This document shows positions 25,701-36,025 of a DNA stretch of 64,000 nucleotides, in pieces. The notes beneath the pieces are model-generated. The model did not search any database. It saw only the letters and a list, made by a program, of their open reading frames with translations, and had not been told where the DNA came from. The number at the start of each line of letters is the position of its first letter. Positions within the stretch are counted from its first letter, which is position 1. The stretch is from Brevipalpus yothersi (lineage: Eukaryota > Arthropoda > Arachnida > Trombidiformes > Tenuipalpidae), in contig QZCP01000049.1 of assembly GCA_003956705.1 (NCBI GenBank), forward strand, positions 70,334 through 134,333. Direction: 5' to 3'. Made by a program: the position numbers and the translations under genes.

Positions 25701-26133
25701 GATTCCTGGGTATTCAAAGTATTTTGGGAACTTCGTAAAACGATAGAGCTTTTTGGCATCCATTTTTTCCACCAGGTGTGTGCCTATGATTTTGATGAGA
25801 ATCAACGATTCTCTATGAGCTGATTTAGTCTGTGAAATTGTATCTCATCATAGATTGTTCAATAACAAATTTAGATTCAATTTTGAGTTCTCTCTCACAT
25901 TCTCTCTGGTTCAAAAAACACACTTTCCACATTCGATGAACAAATGTTTGTCCATAAGATAGCCACCGGATAGATAGACAGATAGATAGATGTGTATAAA
26001 AATAGTTTTTATACACATGTAATGCAAGCAATGAACTATTCACAAATCTTGGACCTTAACATGTTGGAAGTAGACCATTTTGAACAATACAATAGCCACT
26101 TATCAAACTGATAGTGTCCCATTTCAATTTCTT

Positions 26134-26184
<51 letters not shown>

Positions 26185-29106
26185 CTTTCTCTCTCTTTCT
26201 CTCTCTTTCAATTCTTTTTTTTTATTTCAACATCATTATCCAAGGTTTATACTTCAACACAACACACAAGCGTCTTTTACCCGAGATCGATAGAGCCATA
26301 CAAGTATTTGGAAAAGGTCTCGAATCGTTTATGGAACATCATCAATACTCAAATAAAAGCCTTCTGCCTGAGCTCAGTTGTGATCGGTCCGGAAACGCTC
26401 GATGGAGTGGAGGCAGTTTATTTTATAAGTGAGTATATATACATTCCATAATTGAGATCAATCTATTTTATTTTCTGCTTTCTTATTTCGAGTAAATAAA
26501 ATATATCAATCAACCCCTGTATACCAGTTTCAATGAGCGAGAGAAGAGATGAAAATGCTGGGAATAACTTGGAAGCAAAATTACTGTGTCTCCTTTGCTT
26601 AAATTTTTATTAGAATTTTGTATCTGTCTGATTTTACTCGAGAGAATCAAATTTTATTCATTCACTGATGGCAAAATCTTGCCTATTTTTATTGACTTTT
26701 CCACACAGATATTTGAGAGGAGTTAAAATTAAGCAAGATCGAACCTCAAAGTCAACCCTCGAATTCAATGTTGATGGTACATTGAAATTTGTTGAATTTG
26801 ATGTGATGAATTTTAATCGTGATAGAGTTTGGGAAAAGGTGAGTCTAAATTGAGCCTTTTGAATACATTTGAATTGCTTAAGAATCTTATGAATTTATCT
26901 TGAGAATATTGATTCTCAATCTAGCTCAGTAACTTATACTGGTACAAAATTGTATGGTTATCTTGGAGCCTCTTGGAAGATATAAAGTTGGAAGAAGATT
27001 TCCGAGAAAATTTCGAAACCCCAGATATTTGAAACTTTCCTATGAATGGTAAAAATTCCAGGTAGACCATTATCTGAGGCACCACGTTTATGGTGTAATA
27101 TTTTCCAAATATTTCCACCATAAGAGAGACAGATTCTTGGTCCAAAAGGATCTTCCATAGTCCTCATTTGATGGTGTAACTTAGTTTAGCTTATTTTTCC
27201 ATGATACTTTTACGCCTGGAATGATTCATGACTATACTCTGGAAAAGTGGCAAACAGATAAATCGGATAATAATGATGGTACAGTCTAGTGTATATAGCC
27301 ATTCCTAGACAATTTTAGCCATCCTTTCTGGTGTATCTCTACTGTTGGGTTTTCATGCTGCCATATTGCTCCATATGATCCAATCGTAATTCAATGGGCC
27401 AACTTTTATTGAATTGAAATGAAAGTGATCATCAAAAAAGCTTTTTCACGGATTTTGTCAACAATTCGGATTGAATTTTTTTGTGGACCTTTTTCTTCTT
27501 CTCCTTTTGATTGGCACTTTCATTGTGTCCAACTGCAAGTGTTGCCTTACTAACATGGAATTTTGGAAAAGTTATTTTAGTGGAAATTAATTTTTTTCTT
27601 CAGATGATTGAATTTTTCACTCAACTGTGTTTGATAGTTATTATAGTTCCATATCAAAAATGAAGAATCAATTTTCTTGATGTCCAATGACCATTATGGC
27701 ATCATGAGCCTGTGATACTGTGAAAAATTTCAGAATTAGGATATAATCAAGATTTATTCATACTTTCTTCAATTTTCCCTTTATTATCACACACTAGATT
27801 GGGGAATATTCTCAGGAAGGCTTAGAAATGCGTGATATTACATGGCCTGGAAATTCTACGAGTCCACCGCAAGGAGTTCCCGATAGATTCAATTTGAGAG
27901 TAACTTTCTTAGAGGAACCTCCTTTCGTCAATTCAGTTCCACCCGATAAGGATGGCCGATGTAAAACATCGAAAGCTGTTAAGTGCCGTTCTGCTCGAGA
28001 ATCCGAAATAGCAGGGTAAGTATCGAAGATTTTTTCTGTCGATCTATCTAATTGATGTGTTGTTTAAAGAGTTTTGCAGTAAAGAGCTGTAATTCAAAGA
28101 GAGAATTCATGATTCTCATTTTCCAAAATCAATTAATTCCCCACCTTCATTATTATCATTCCAGGCTAGATAAATCTACCATTGAGAATGATCCTCGTTA
28201 CTATAAATGTTGCACTGGATTTTGTATCGATTTATTGGAAAAATTTTCCAAGGATCTCGGATTTTCCTATGAACTGTATCGAGTTGAAGATGAAGCATGG
28301 GGAGTTCTCAGTGTAAGTAATTTTTTTCCATCCTATCCATCAAAGTGTATAAACTGAAATATTTCACTGTTTCCACTCTCTCGTTCTTCCACGTACACAC
28401 ATGTATACACTTCACTCTTGATCATCTGAGCTCACTTGTTCCAATATTCTCTCTCTCTCCACCATATATTCATATATCAAAGATAGAATTTTCACTTTAT
28501 CAGTCTTTTTCTTGCTAGTGATGAGTCCACTTTATATCATTTCTTCACATTCTTATCTTATTTCTTATTCTCCAAGGAAATTTTGACTCACGTCTGTTAC
28601 CATGAAAGAGAAGGGAAACCTTCTCAAGGGTAGTTACAGTCTTCTTATATTTTGATTCTGAATGATTTAGCTAAGCTTGTATCAGCCATCATCTATCAAT
28701 TTATCCTGTTCATCCTCTTCTTTCCATCTCATCTCCTTCTCCAGCATCTCTCTCTCTCTCTCTCTTTCCCTTGCTTTCTTCTTCTTCTTCTTCACCCTGT
28801 AAACACACACTACTTGTATAAAGATCTGCAAGGCGTGAACTAGGTAGCAAGGGCCTTGAATAAATTTGATGCACTAGAAATTTTTGGTCATCAATGATTC
28901 AAAGGACCATCCATCATTTGACGAAGAGAGAGAGTCAGAGAGAGAAAAAGAGAATAAGAGGAGGAGAAGATGATGGAATTTGAGAATAAAGGAAAAGAAA
29001 AAGTGAGAGAGAAATGCAAAAGGAAGAACTGATAGAGTAACGCTTTCAAGTAGATCCCTTGGGCTGGATGAGAATGGAAAGATGAAGAAAGTGGTGGCAA
29101 GTGAGA

Positions 29107-29190
<84 letters not shown>

Positions 29191-29432
29191 NNNNNNNNNN
29201 NNNNNNNNNNNNNNNNNNNNNNNNNNNNNNNNNNNNNNNNNNNNNNNNNNNNNNNNNNNNNNNNNNNNNNNNNNNNNNNNNNNNNNNNNNNNNNNNNNNN
29301 NNNNNNNNNNNNNNNNNNNNNNNNNNNNNNNNNNNNNNNNNNNNNNNNNNNNNNNNNNNNNNNNNNNNNNNNNNNNNNNNNNNNNNNNNNNNNNNNNNNN
29401 NNNNNNNNNNNNNNNNNNNNNNNNNNNNNNNN

Positions 29433-29465
<33 letters not shown>

Positions 29466-30371
29466 TCAAGAAGAGTGAGAATTATTGGGTAAACATTTGG
29501 GCATGCATCATAAAATGACCTACTTGTTTATTTAATCGATTCAGATTGCAATTCAAAGCATCTATTTCCTCAATTGGGAAGAAAAAAATTGTGTAAAAAA
29601 ATGTCTTCAACAGGACAACAAGAAGTGAGAAGAGAGAGAGAGAGAGAGAGAGACTAAGTGTATAAAAATAATTTCTCAAATTTTTTCCCTTCCAAAAACT
29701 TCCAAAAACTATGGTATAGAACGCCAGTATTCTTGATGGTGAATTCAAATTATATTTCGTCTCTTCATTTTGACTGCCTAATCGCCTGTCACTTTTTTAT
29801 ATGACGTTACGAGTTTTCCGATTCACTTGTTTGTATGCTCCGGAAAATACTTTATCATGAACAGAGGAAAAGAGAGAGAAAGAGGTATATGCATGTATAA
29901 AATGAATTTAAGAGACAAAATTTTCTTCTTCCACTACTTCTTGTGCAACGGCAATTGTGAATAAATCGTGGACCGAATTTCAATGACATTCATCATGCAT
30001 TTTTGAAACCATGACATTTTTCATGCCTAATATATTCAATACTATCTCCTGTAACTTCATCTTTTTCTCAACTTTTTACCCGAAACTTGATTTTACTTTC
30101 ACTTTCTCTCAACCTCTCCTCACTCTTTCTCCAGTCTTTATAGGGAATACATTCCCAGACACTGAAGTCAATTATATATACTTTCCCCTTCCATAAATAT
30201 ATACAGAAATGTGAGCAACATCAGAACCTTGAGTCTTTCTTGTCCTTGATAATCCATATTGTCTGACATTATTTCGTATGCTGTGTACTGATGTGCCGAA
30301 GACTACTGTGAGCAATAGTTCTTATTCTCCTGTCTTTTAGTTCTCATATAAGGAAATGTCATAGATACAGG

Positions 30372-30434
<63 letters not shown>

Positions 30435-30959
30435 GAAGACAGAAAAAAAGAAACAAAGAATCGGAGAGAGAGAGAGAATGGGCAAAGATTCCCGCATCCT
30501 GATCATCAACGCAGATGAAAGTCAGAATGATGAAGGAAAAAAGACGAAAAAGCAAGTGATCCAGACTCACAAGAGCATAAGATGAACGGATTGTGATGCA
30601 AGTAGTTTGCAATTATTTCCCCATGAATAAAGGTAATCGGTCACCCAGTATCGGTGATTTATGTGACCAATGGATGTTGACTTGTACTTTCACTGGATCG
30701 TCCTTTTTCTTTCTCCTCTCTCTCTCTCTCTCTCTCCCTCTCTCTCTCTTACTGATCTATCCTCATCTCATCTCATACCCCTGACGATATCCACTGTTCC
30801 GTTCTATTGAATACCATGGAGCCCCATTTGCCCGCTCAACTTATCGTGTAGATAAGCCACATGTAACCAAATCGATTAGGATTGGTGTTCATTAGCTTGG
30901 ATGTTGGTCATCATTCTTTTGAATTGTCCCTAGATGGCAAGAAAGAAAGAGAGAGAGAA

Positions 30960-31038
<79 letters not shown>

Positions 31039-34000
31039 AACTCACCAAGCTTTCCTCATTCTCATTTTATTCTGTAGGAAGAATCTTTCGAAATCTTTTG
31101 ATGGCGAGAAATCTACTTATTCCTACGGTATACCACTCCTTGATTGGTGACCTTTTTTTCTTGCTATTTTTGCTTCATCCTTCCACCCACAGAAGCTATC
31201 AAATTTTGATGAAAGAACGTTTATAGAGAGAAGTATGACTGGTGGTAGTGTGCCTAATAATACTGAATTTCCAGCTAAGGCACCAGCAACAAGAATATAA
31301 CACTTGACTTGATATATTGAAACTCTCTGATATGGAAGGCAAATAGAAAATAAAAGTTGAAGGTACAGGTGAAAGGGAAGTGATGATTTCTCCGATTTTT
31401 CATTCCATTTTTAACATTCCCACTAAATGTATATTCTCTGAAAAGATAAAATGTTTCAAGATTCTCAATTCTCGATTCTCATGTGTGTCTGAAGATCTAG
31501 GATCTGCCAAAAATTTCGCAGCAAAGAATGTATCAGCAAGGCTTCCATTCGTAACATTGATGTTCCTATTTTGGATATATTCTTAGCTTTCTCTCTTTTT
31601 CCTCTTTGATCTATTTTATCTTTTCGGATAGATATTTTTTTGACATTTCACATGGATCACATACGCGTATACACACATACACATAGATAGTTGAATTCAT
31701 GCCTTACTCAAGAATATTGAATGATCGAGTGTCTACTATTGAATGTTAAACTTAGTGTTTTTTATCTTCCTTTTTTCGTTTTTCTCTTTCCTCTTTCGTC
31801 ATCTTGAAGGCAGAATTTCCATGAAAATTGAATTGATGGGAAAAAAGCTATTGTTTCATGGTATTGATGCTTACTTTTCATCACAAATGTGGCATCCATT
31901 TCATCAGGCAACTTTTCTTTCAAGATGACATTTTTGCTTGAGAACATTTCACTTCCTCGTATTCCTCTTCATCCACTTCTTATTCTTCTCTCAACTCTTT
32001 CTTCTCCATTCCAATCATCCAGATCTTCTTGGGTTTCTTTTTCATATTCTCTCCCACTTTATGGCTCATCAATCTTGGCTGTGGATGTGGATGAAAATGC
32101 TTCAAATCTCAACATTTCCTATTCAATTTGTCCCTAGTGTTATCAATGGCAAAAATTTCTCGTCAAAACACTATTATTTTGAGAATACACACATGTGCGT
32201 GTATTTTGCAGATCTCTAAGCAAACGACGTAGTTTTATTCCATTTTATTTGTCTGATGCCTTTTTTTGTTACTTTTATTCATGAATAATAAGTATTATGC
32301 GATCAAAACAGCTCGAGGATTTTTCTCTCCCTTGAAAACAGTTTGGCTTCATGTATTCCTACTTGTACCAAAATCTGATAATCTTATTGTTGTCAATTTT
32401 CATCATGGAAAATTCTGCCAATCCAAACTGATTATTCAAACATTCCAAGTTTTTCACCATTAACCTCACTTTTTTGAAACTTTTACTGATGATATCTATT
32501 GTGTGTCAATTTCAATTCTAGGTCAATCGAACTTGGAATGGTCTAGTCGCTGAACTTCTGAATGATAAAGCTGACATTGTGGTCACATCAATAAAAATCA
32601 ATTCAGATCGGCAAGCCTACATTGATTTTACGGTTCCTTTCCTAGAAACTGGTATCACAATTTTGGTCTCAAAAAGAACTGGAATCATTTCACCGAAAGC
32701 TTTTTTAGGTGAGAAATACTTCATTTTCTAAAAATACCGAAAATTCCGTAGAAAGAGCTTCTTCTGGATAAGGAAAAAACTGTTGTACATACCCAAGCTC
32801 TATGTGTACAGTTTCACTTTATTTCCTGTATAATACAACGTTTTGGGTTAAGCTTATTTTTTTCTCTCCCTTCAAGATAAAATTCTATTCCTATTTCTCA
32901 GTCTAGACGAAATAAGAAGCAATTGGATGAAACCAACAATTCTATCCTTAGTAGCTAGCAACAATAACAACTGAATCTATGATAAATTCATCTTGACTCG
33001 TTTATTTGATTCCAACTCTGAAAGTAAACCTCATCTTCCATGAAAAGCAGTGTATATATATAATATGAAAGCTTTTCTTCAGAATTGGAATTCTCAGCTC
33101 TCTATCTTTTCCGATAGAATAGATAGAGAATGTCTTTGTTATCAGTGATCCCTGAAAAAGACGAGATAAACTATACTATTGAACGAGAGAACATTCCAAT
33201 AAAAGTGCATCAAGTTAGCATTGGAAAGTGATGTTGATTGTAACTTCATCAGCATAGAAAAGTTTTCTTTTCAAAGAAGAGAAAAAAAATCTTCTCCAAA
33301 GGTGCAATCATTATCCAGTGTAAACAGACATAGAATTTGTTGATCAAAAATTCTTATTTATTCCGAATTCATCCATCTTTGATCACATTCTCGAAAATTC
33401 AATCTCAATCTTTTCCATCTATTACAGAGCCATTTGACACTGTGTCATGGATCATGATTTTGCTAGTCAGTATACAATTGGCAGTGATATTTATATTCAT
33501 TTTTGAATGGATGAGCCCTTCTGGATACAATATGACCACAAGATTGCCAAAAGGTAGATATTTTCTGATTAATTTGAAATCAATTGAAACTATGAATTTA
33601 CACTGATTTCGGTAATTTTTATCAACAGGACATCGATTCTCATTTTTTCGAACTTACTGGTTAGTTTGGGCAATCTTATTTGGAGCTGCTGTTCCCATCA
33701 ATTGTCCCAAAGGATTGGTTGCCCGATTCATGTCCAATGTGTGGGCTACTTTTGCTGTGGTTTTTTTGGCCATTTACACTGCTAACTTGGCCGCTTTCAT
33801 GATCACTCGTGAAGATTATCATGCCTTCTCAGGTCTAGAAGATCCTAAATTGGCCAATCCTCACATGGTTGATCCACCACTTCGATTTGGAACCACAAGA
33901 TCGGGCAATACGGAAGCAGTTGTTAAGCGCAATAAGCCTCAAATGCATGCTTATATGATGAAATTTAATCAAAGTAAAAGTTTTGATGGTGTACAAGCTG

Positions 34001-35160
34001 TTAAGAAGGGGTAAGATTGATGGGATCCTGAAATCATTTCGAAAACTCTTCAGCATATTATATGATGAACATATCGATTGAAAATTTTGTATTTTCACCA
34101 ATTTTTCCAGAGAATTGGATGCATTTATATATGACGCAGTTGTTTTAGATTATTTTACGGGTCAAGATAATGATTGCCGTTTGTTAACTGTTGGATCTTG
34201 GTATGCAATGACTGGGTATGGTTTCGCTTTTCCCAAAAAGTCAAAGTATTTGAATAAATTTAATGAAAAAATGATCTATTATCGAGAAAGTGGTAAGTGC
34301 TCTGATTTGTATATACTGGAATTGATCAGAATCTCTCTCTCTCTTAACTTTGATATTTATTTTCTTTGCTTAGGTGATTTGGAAAGATTGAGAAAATTTT
34401 GGTTTCAAGGTGCCTGTAAGCCTAGTAAAAGTAAAGGAAAATTGAGTAAACCTTTGGATGTTAATCAATTTATGAGCGCTTTCTTACTTCTTGGAGTTGG
34501 AATTTTGTTAACACTTGGAATATTAGTATTAGAACATTCATACTTTAAATTTTGCCGAAAATCTTTATCCAAAAAATTGAATGATGATTGTTTCAGAGTA
34601 ATAAGCTTGGTGAGTAATTCAATTATCTTTTAAAAACCTCTTCAAAGAATTGTGTTAACCATAATGATCCCTTTTTACTCCATCTCCAGAGTGTGGCTAA
34701 ATCACTTATCATGGATGAGACTGGCAAAAAACGTCCTGATCAAAAGGAAGTAACTGTCAAGTATCGAAGTGCCACTGTGCGTCCTGTGGATGGTCCAAGA
34801 GCTTCTTCCGGTCAGCCGAAAAAATATGATCATCAATTGTACACATCATCCGGCACTGTGCAAGGGTCAAAAAATTGGAATCAATTAGATAAAACAATAC
34901 CATCAAATGTACCGGTTGCCGGTAGGCAGCCATACTGGATTGATTATGAGAATAGATCGATGATGAGAATTGATAGACAAAATTTGGCTCCTCAACAGAA
35001 CCATTTCATACAAAGTAATTCATTCGATAAGATGGGACGAATAGTACAGATCAATCCGGATATGTATGATAATTATCAAACGGATCCATTCCATGGTCAA
35101 TCAGGAACAATGCAATTTGTGGCCAAAAATGTGCCACCTGAGATTGAAACTGTTTTGTAG
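19877..35160 (+). CDS. Nmdar2: NMDA-type glutamate receptor subunit 2 (GluN2/NMDAR2), 5'-partial, 12 exons
   Basis: This encodes the glutamate-binding subunit of an NMDA receptor, a ligand-gated cation channel at synapses that normally co-assembles with NMDAR1. The exons are 19877-20058, 21711-21970, 26245-26428, 26709-26838, 27798-28015, 28165-28312, 32522-32708, 33428-33553, 33629-34010, 34111-34292, 34374-34609 and 34690-35160. All junctions are GT-AG and the intron phases agree, giving 901 residues plus stop. Order (fragment numbering): amino-terminal clamshell 1 to about 255; S1 ligand lobe about 280-436 with KCCTGFCIDLL; M1 442-463; pore loop around 490-500; M3 512-537 with IYTANLAAFMI; S2 lobe about 540-690; M4 699-723; short tail ending ETVL. 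Subunit 2 identity rests on the PWGN/PPQGVP block, FRTYWLVWA, AFMITRE, FIYDAVVLDY, and DLERLRKFW followed by FMSAFLLL. Lacking are the signal peptide and about the first 200 residues, whose exons were not found. Confidence 0.93.
20059..21710 (+). other. Nmdar2 intron
   Basis: About 1.65 kb bounded by GTAAGC and TTCTTCCAG. I see only short GA-rich patches (20395-20425, 20690-20700) and no exon-like sequence. Confidence 0.8.
21711..21970 (+). CDS. Nmdar2: Nmdar2 exon b (amino-terminal domain)
   Basis: Flanked by TTCTTCCAG and GTGAGT. The first base completes a Lys codon begun in the previous exon. It encodes FTILDVITIRNTSLERREVI, then SEARIIILYSTKTEALDI and LGITGRDYMWIVARS, ending FPSGMLG. The SEAR-IIxLYxT and TGxxYxWxV blocks are characteristic of the second lobe of the NMDAR2 amino-terminal domain. 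Confidence 0.93.
23949..23974. repeat. (GT)n microsatellite
   Basis: About 26 bases of GT with one interruption; one of the few long dinucleotide tracts here that is not CT/GA. Confidence 0.9.
24125..24180. repeat. (GA)n microsatellite in Nmdar2 intron
   Basis: About 56 bases of GA. Confidence 0.98.
25644..25697. repeat. (GA)n microsatellite in Nmdar2 intron
   Basis: About 54 bases of GA. Confidence 0.98.
26131..26208. repeat. Compound CT/CTTT tract before an Nmdar2 acceptor
   Basis: About 78 bases of pyrimidine-only sequence made of CTCTCT and CTTT units, ending about 37 bases before the acceptor at 26244. Position suggests a role in splice-acceptor recognition (inference). Confidence 0.9.
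26245..26428 (+). CDS. Nmdar2: Nmdar2 exon c (end of amino-terminal domain)
   Basis: The acceptor is CAAG at 26244 and the donor GTGAGT follows 26428. It encodes IDRAIQVFGKGLESFMEHH, then SNKSLLPELSCDRSGNARW and SGGSLFYK. The SL-P-LSC-x(5)-RW-x-G pattern matches the NMDAR2 segment preceding the linker to the ligand-binding domain. The correct frame differs from the longest open frame here, which crosses the intron. Confidence 0.92.
26709..26838 (+). CDS. Nmdar2: Nmdar2 exon d
   Basis: The acceptor is CCACACAG and the donor GTGAGT. It encodes YLRGVKIKQDRTSKSTLEF and NVDGTLKFVEFDVMNFNRD, ending RVWEK in phase 0. This is the 'F-x-x-DGxxxxxEFxxMN' tail of the amino-terminal domain. Confidence 0.92.
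26839..27797 (+). other. Nmdar2 intron (0.96 kb)
   Basis: Bounded by GTGAGT and CACTAG. No exon-like or repetitive structure noticed. Confidence 0.8.
27798..28015 (+). CDS. Nmdar2: Nmdar2 exon e (start of S1 ligand lobe)
   Basis: The acceptor is CACTAG and the donor GTAAGT. It encodes LEMRDITWPGNSTSPPQGVP then RFNLRVTFLEEPPFV. The DITWPGN-x(3)-PPQGVPxxFxLRVTFLEEPPF run is diagnostic of arthropod NMDAR2 and begins the ligand-binding domain. Confidence 0.95.
28165..28312 (+). CDS. Nmdar2: Nmdar2 exon f (S1 lobe)
   Basis: The acceptor is ATTCCAG and the donor GTAAGT. It encodes RYYKCCTGFCIDLLEKFSKD then LGFSYELYRVEDEAWGVLS. The KCC-x-GFCIDLL signature is shared by NMDA receptor subunits and lies in the first ligand-binding lobe. 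Confidence 0.95.
29109..29462. repeat. (GA)n array interrupted by a 242-base assembly gap
   Basis: GA repeat at 29109-29190 runs into N at 29191-29432 and GA resumes at 29433-29462. The gap is therefore very probably an unresolved long GA array; its true size is unknown. Confidence 0.97.
29631..29653. repeat. (GA)n microsatellite
   Basis: About 23 bases of GA. Confidence 0.95.
30371..30431. repeat. (GA)n microsatellite
   Basis: About 60 bases of GA with one AAAG interruption; a shorter GA patch follows at 30463-30478. Confidence 0.97.
30940..31034. repeat. (GA)n/GAAA compound array
   Basis: About 95 bases: GAAA-type units give way to uninterrupted GA. Longest fully sequenced purine array in the window. 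Confidence 0.98.
32522..32708 (+). CDS. Nmdar2: Nmdar2 exon g (S1 lobe, glutamate-binding Arg)
   Basis: The acceptor is ATTCTAG and the donor GTGAGA. It encodes RTWNGLVAELLNDKADIVVT, then INSDRQAYIDFTVPFLETGI and SKRTGIISPKAFL. The Arg at 32609-32611, in the 'INxxR' motif, is at the position of the invariant ligand alpha-carboxylate Arg of ionotropic glutamate receptors (known for the family). Confidence 0.95.
32709..33427 (+). other. Nmdar2 intron (0.72 kb)
   Basis: Bounded by GTGAGA and ATTACAG. Nothing distinctive seen. Confidence 0.8.
33428..33553 (+). CDS. Nmdar2: Nmdar2 exon h (M1 helix)
   Basis: The acceptor is ATTACAG and the donor GTAGAT, a weaker consensus. It encodes EPFDTVSWIMILLVSIQLAV and the rest of M1, then FEWMSPSGYNMTTRLPK. 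The FEWxSPSGY motif follows M1 in arthropod NMDAR2. Confidence 0.93.
33629..34010 (+). CDS. Nmdar2: Nmdar2 exon i (pore loop, M3, start of S2)
   Basis: The acceptor is CAACAG and the donor GTAAGA. It encodes FRTYWLVWAILFGAAVPINC (re-entrant pore loop), FMSNVWATFAVVFLAIYTAN plus LAAFMITRED (M3 gate region), and the S2 segment with PPLRFGTTRSGNTEAVVKRN. The residue aligned with the Mg-block Asn of vertebrate GluN2 is Gly (33682-33684). Where vertebrates have 'GSTE' in the ligand pocket this protein has GNTE. Confidence 0.96.
34111..34292 (+). CDS. Nmdar2: Nmdar2 exon j (S2 lobe)
   Basis: The acceptor is TTCCAG and the donor GTAAGT. It encodes ELDAFIYDAVVLDYFTGQDN, DCRLLTVGSWYAMTGYGFAF and KMIYYRESG. 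The Asp at 34133-34135 in FIYDAVV matches the family Asp that contacts the ligand amino group, which favours glutamate/NMDA-type binding. Confidence 0.96.
34374..34609 (+). CDS. Nmdar2: Nmdar2 exon k (end of S2, M4)
   Basis: The acceptor is GCTTAG and the donor GTGAGT. It encodes DLERLRKFWFQGACKPSKSK, then LDVNQFMSAFLLLGVGILLT and LGILVLEHSYFKFCRKSL, ending RVISL in phase 0. FMSAFLLL opens the M4 helix. Confidence 0.95.
34690..35160 (+). CDS. Nmdar2: Nmdar2 terminal exon (cytoplasmic tail)
   Basis: The acceptor is ATCTCCAG and the stop is TAG 35158-35160. It encodes SVAKSLIMDETGKKRPDQKE and a polar tail of 156 residues ending PPEIETVL. The final ETVL fits a class I PDZ-binding motif (Thr at -2, hydrophobic at 0), as used by NMDA receptors to bind PSD-95/Dlg-type scaffolds. 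The start (S-x-x-KSL) resembles the Drosophila tail, but the middle is unlike any tail I recall. Confidence 0.93.
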   Translation, partial: SVAKSLIMDETGKKRPDQKEVTVKYRSATVRPVDGPRASSGQPKKYDHQLYTSSGTVQGSKNWNQLDKTIPSNVPVAGRQPYWIDYENRSMMRIDRQNLAPQQNHFIQSNSFDKMGRIVQINPDMYDNYQTDPFHGQSGTMQFVAKNVPPEIETVL

Positions 35161-35697
35161 ATGGTATCAAATGATACCACAAACATTCCAATATTCCAAG
35201 TCATACATCTTTGCCATGCCTAATTCTGGGAAAAAAGAACTGTTTCACACACACACTCACATACATCAGACATATTAATATATTTGAAACTCAATTTATA
35301 TTTAGAAAGAAAGAGAGAAAGAAAGAAAGATTTCGCATCATCATGACATTACATTTGATCAAAGTTTTAAACTCTTTTTGTTTCTCTCACTTTATTTCTT
35401 TTTCTATATCATCATGATGATGTATTCTCTGATGAGCTCCACAGTTATTCAAAAAATGTGTGAGCCCATAATCTGTTCACTTGCTCAAAGCCCTCCTCAG
35501 ATTTCAATTTTATCTCAACCCTTTTTCTGCCATAGATCGAGAAAAAAATAGAGATCTGGGAGATCTTGCTTTTTGTGCTTTATCAATACTACATTTCCCA
35601 AGTTAAACATGTAACTCCATACCCTTCAATACTCATCATGAGAATAGGAGAAACCTTTTTTTCACCTTTTTCGTCGAAAGAGAAAGGAAAACATTCA

Positions 35698-35703
35698 AAT
35701 AAA
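35698..35703 (+). terminator. Candidate polyadenylation signal of Nmdar2
   Basis: AATAAA about 540 bases after the stop codon, followed by an A-rich then T-rich stretch. It is the first canonical hexamer I noticed downstream, but unproven. Confidence 0.35.
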
Positions 35704-36001
35704 ATATTTGTAATTATGTATAAAAAAAGAAGAAAAATACAGATATAAATCTATTTTTGCAAAAATTTTTGTGTGTCTCTGAAAATTATTTTAAGCACAA
35801 ATAACAAGAATTTATTTTCGAGAATTTACACTAATTTTCCAATTTTTTGAGGCTGTAAACATTTATAACACACTCAAAAAATTCCATTCATTAAAATGGA
35901 GAACACTATCATGGAGTTATAATGATTTTTCCATCATTTCTCACACTCATGGTAGTATAAAGATCCTGGATGATGTAAGAAGATGTAAATCACTTCCTTA
36001 T

Positions 36002-36025
36002 CATTATTATTATTATTATTATCGA
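36002..36025. repeat. (ATT)n microsatellite
   Basis: About eight ATT units. Confidence 0.95.

Larger units (their letters stand above)
21971..26244 (+). other. Nmdar2 intron (4.3 kb)
   Basis: Bounded by GTGAGT and the AG at 26243-26244. It contains a GT-rich tract (23949-23974), two long GA arrays (24125-24180, 25644-25697) and a compound CT/CTTT tract close to the acceptor (26131-26208) that probably serves as an extended polypyrimidine tract. No other coding segment recognised. Confidence 0.8.
28313..32521 (+). other. Nmdar2 intron (4.2 kb) containing an assembly gap
   Basis: Bounded by GTAAGT and ATTCTAG. It contains four GA arrays and a run of 242 N. ATG-rich frames made of Arg-Glu or Ser-Leu repeats in this interval are translations of the GA/CT arrays, not genes. 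Confidence 0.85.

Noticed and set aside
26080..26451. Long plus-strand frame crossing an Nmdar2 exon
   Set aside because: It reads through the CT tract and then uses the wrong frame of exon c; the homologous frame is a different one starting at 26245.
19877..35160. Assigning this gene to NMDA subunit 1 or a kainate/AMPA receptor
   Set aside because: WPGN/PPQGVP, AFMITRE, FIYDAVVLDY and the DLERLR-FW to M4 pattern fit subunit 2; KCC-x-GFCIDLL excludes AMPA/kainate receptors.
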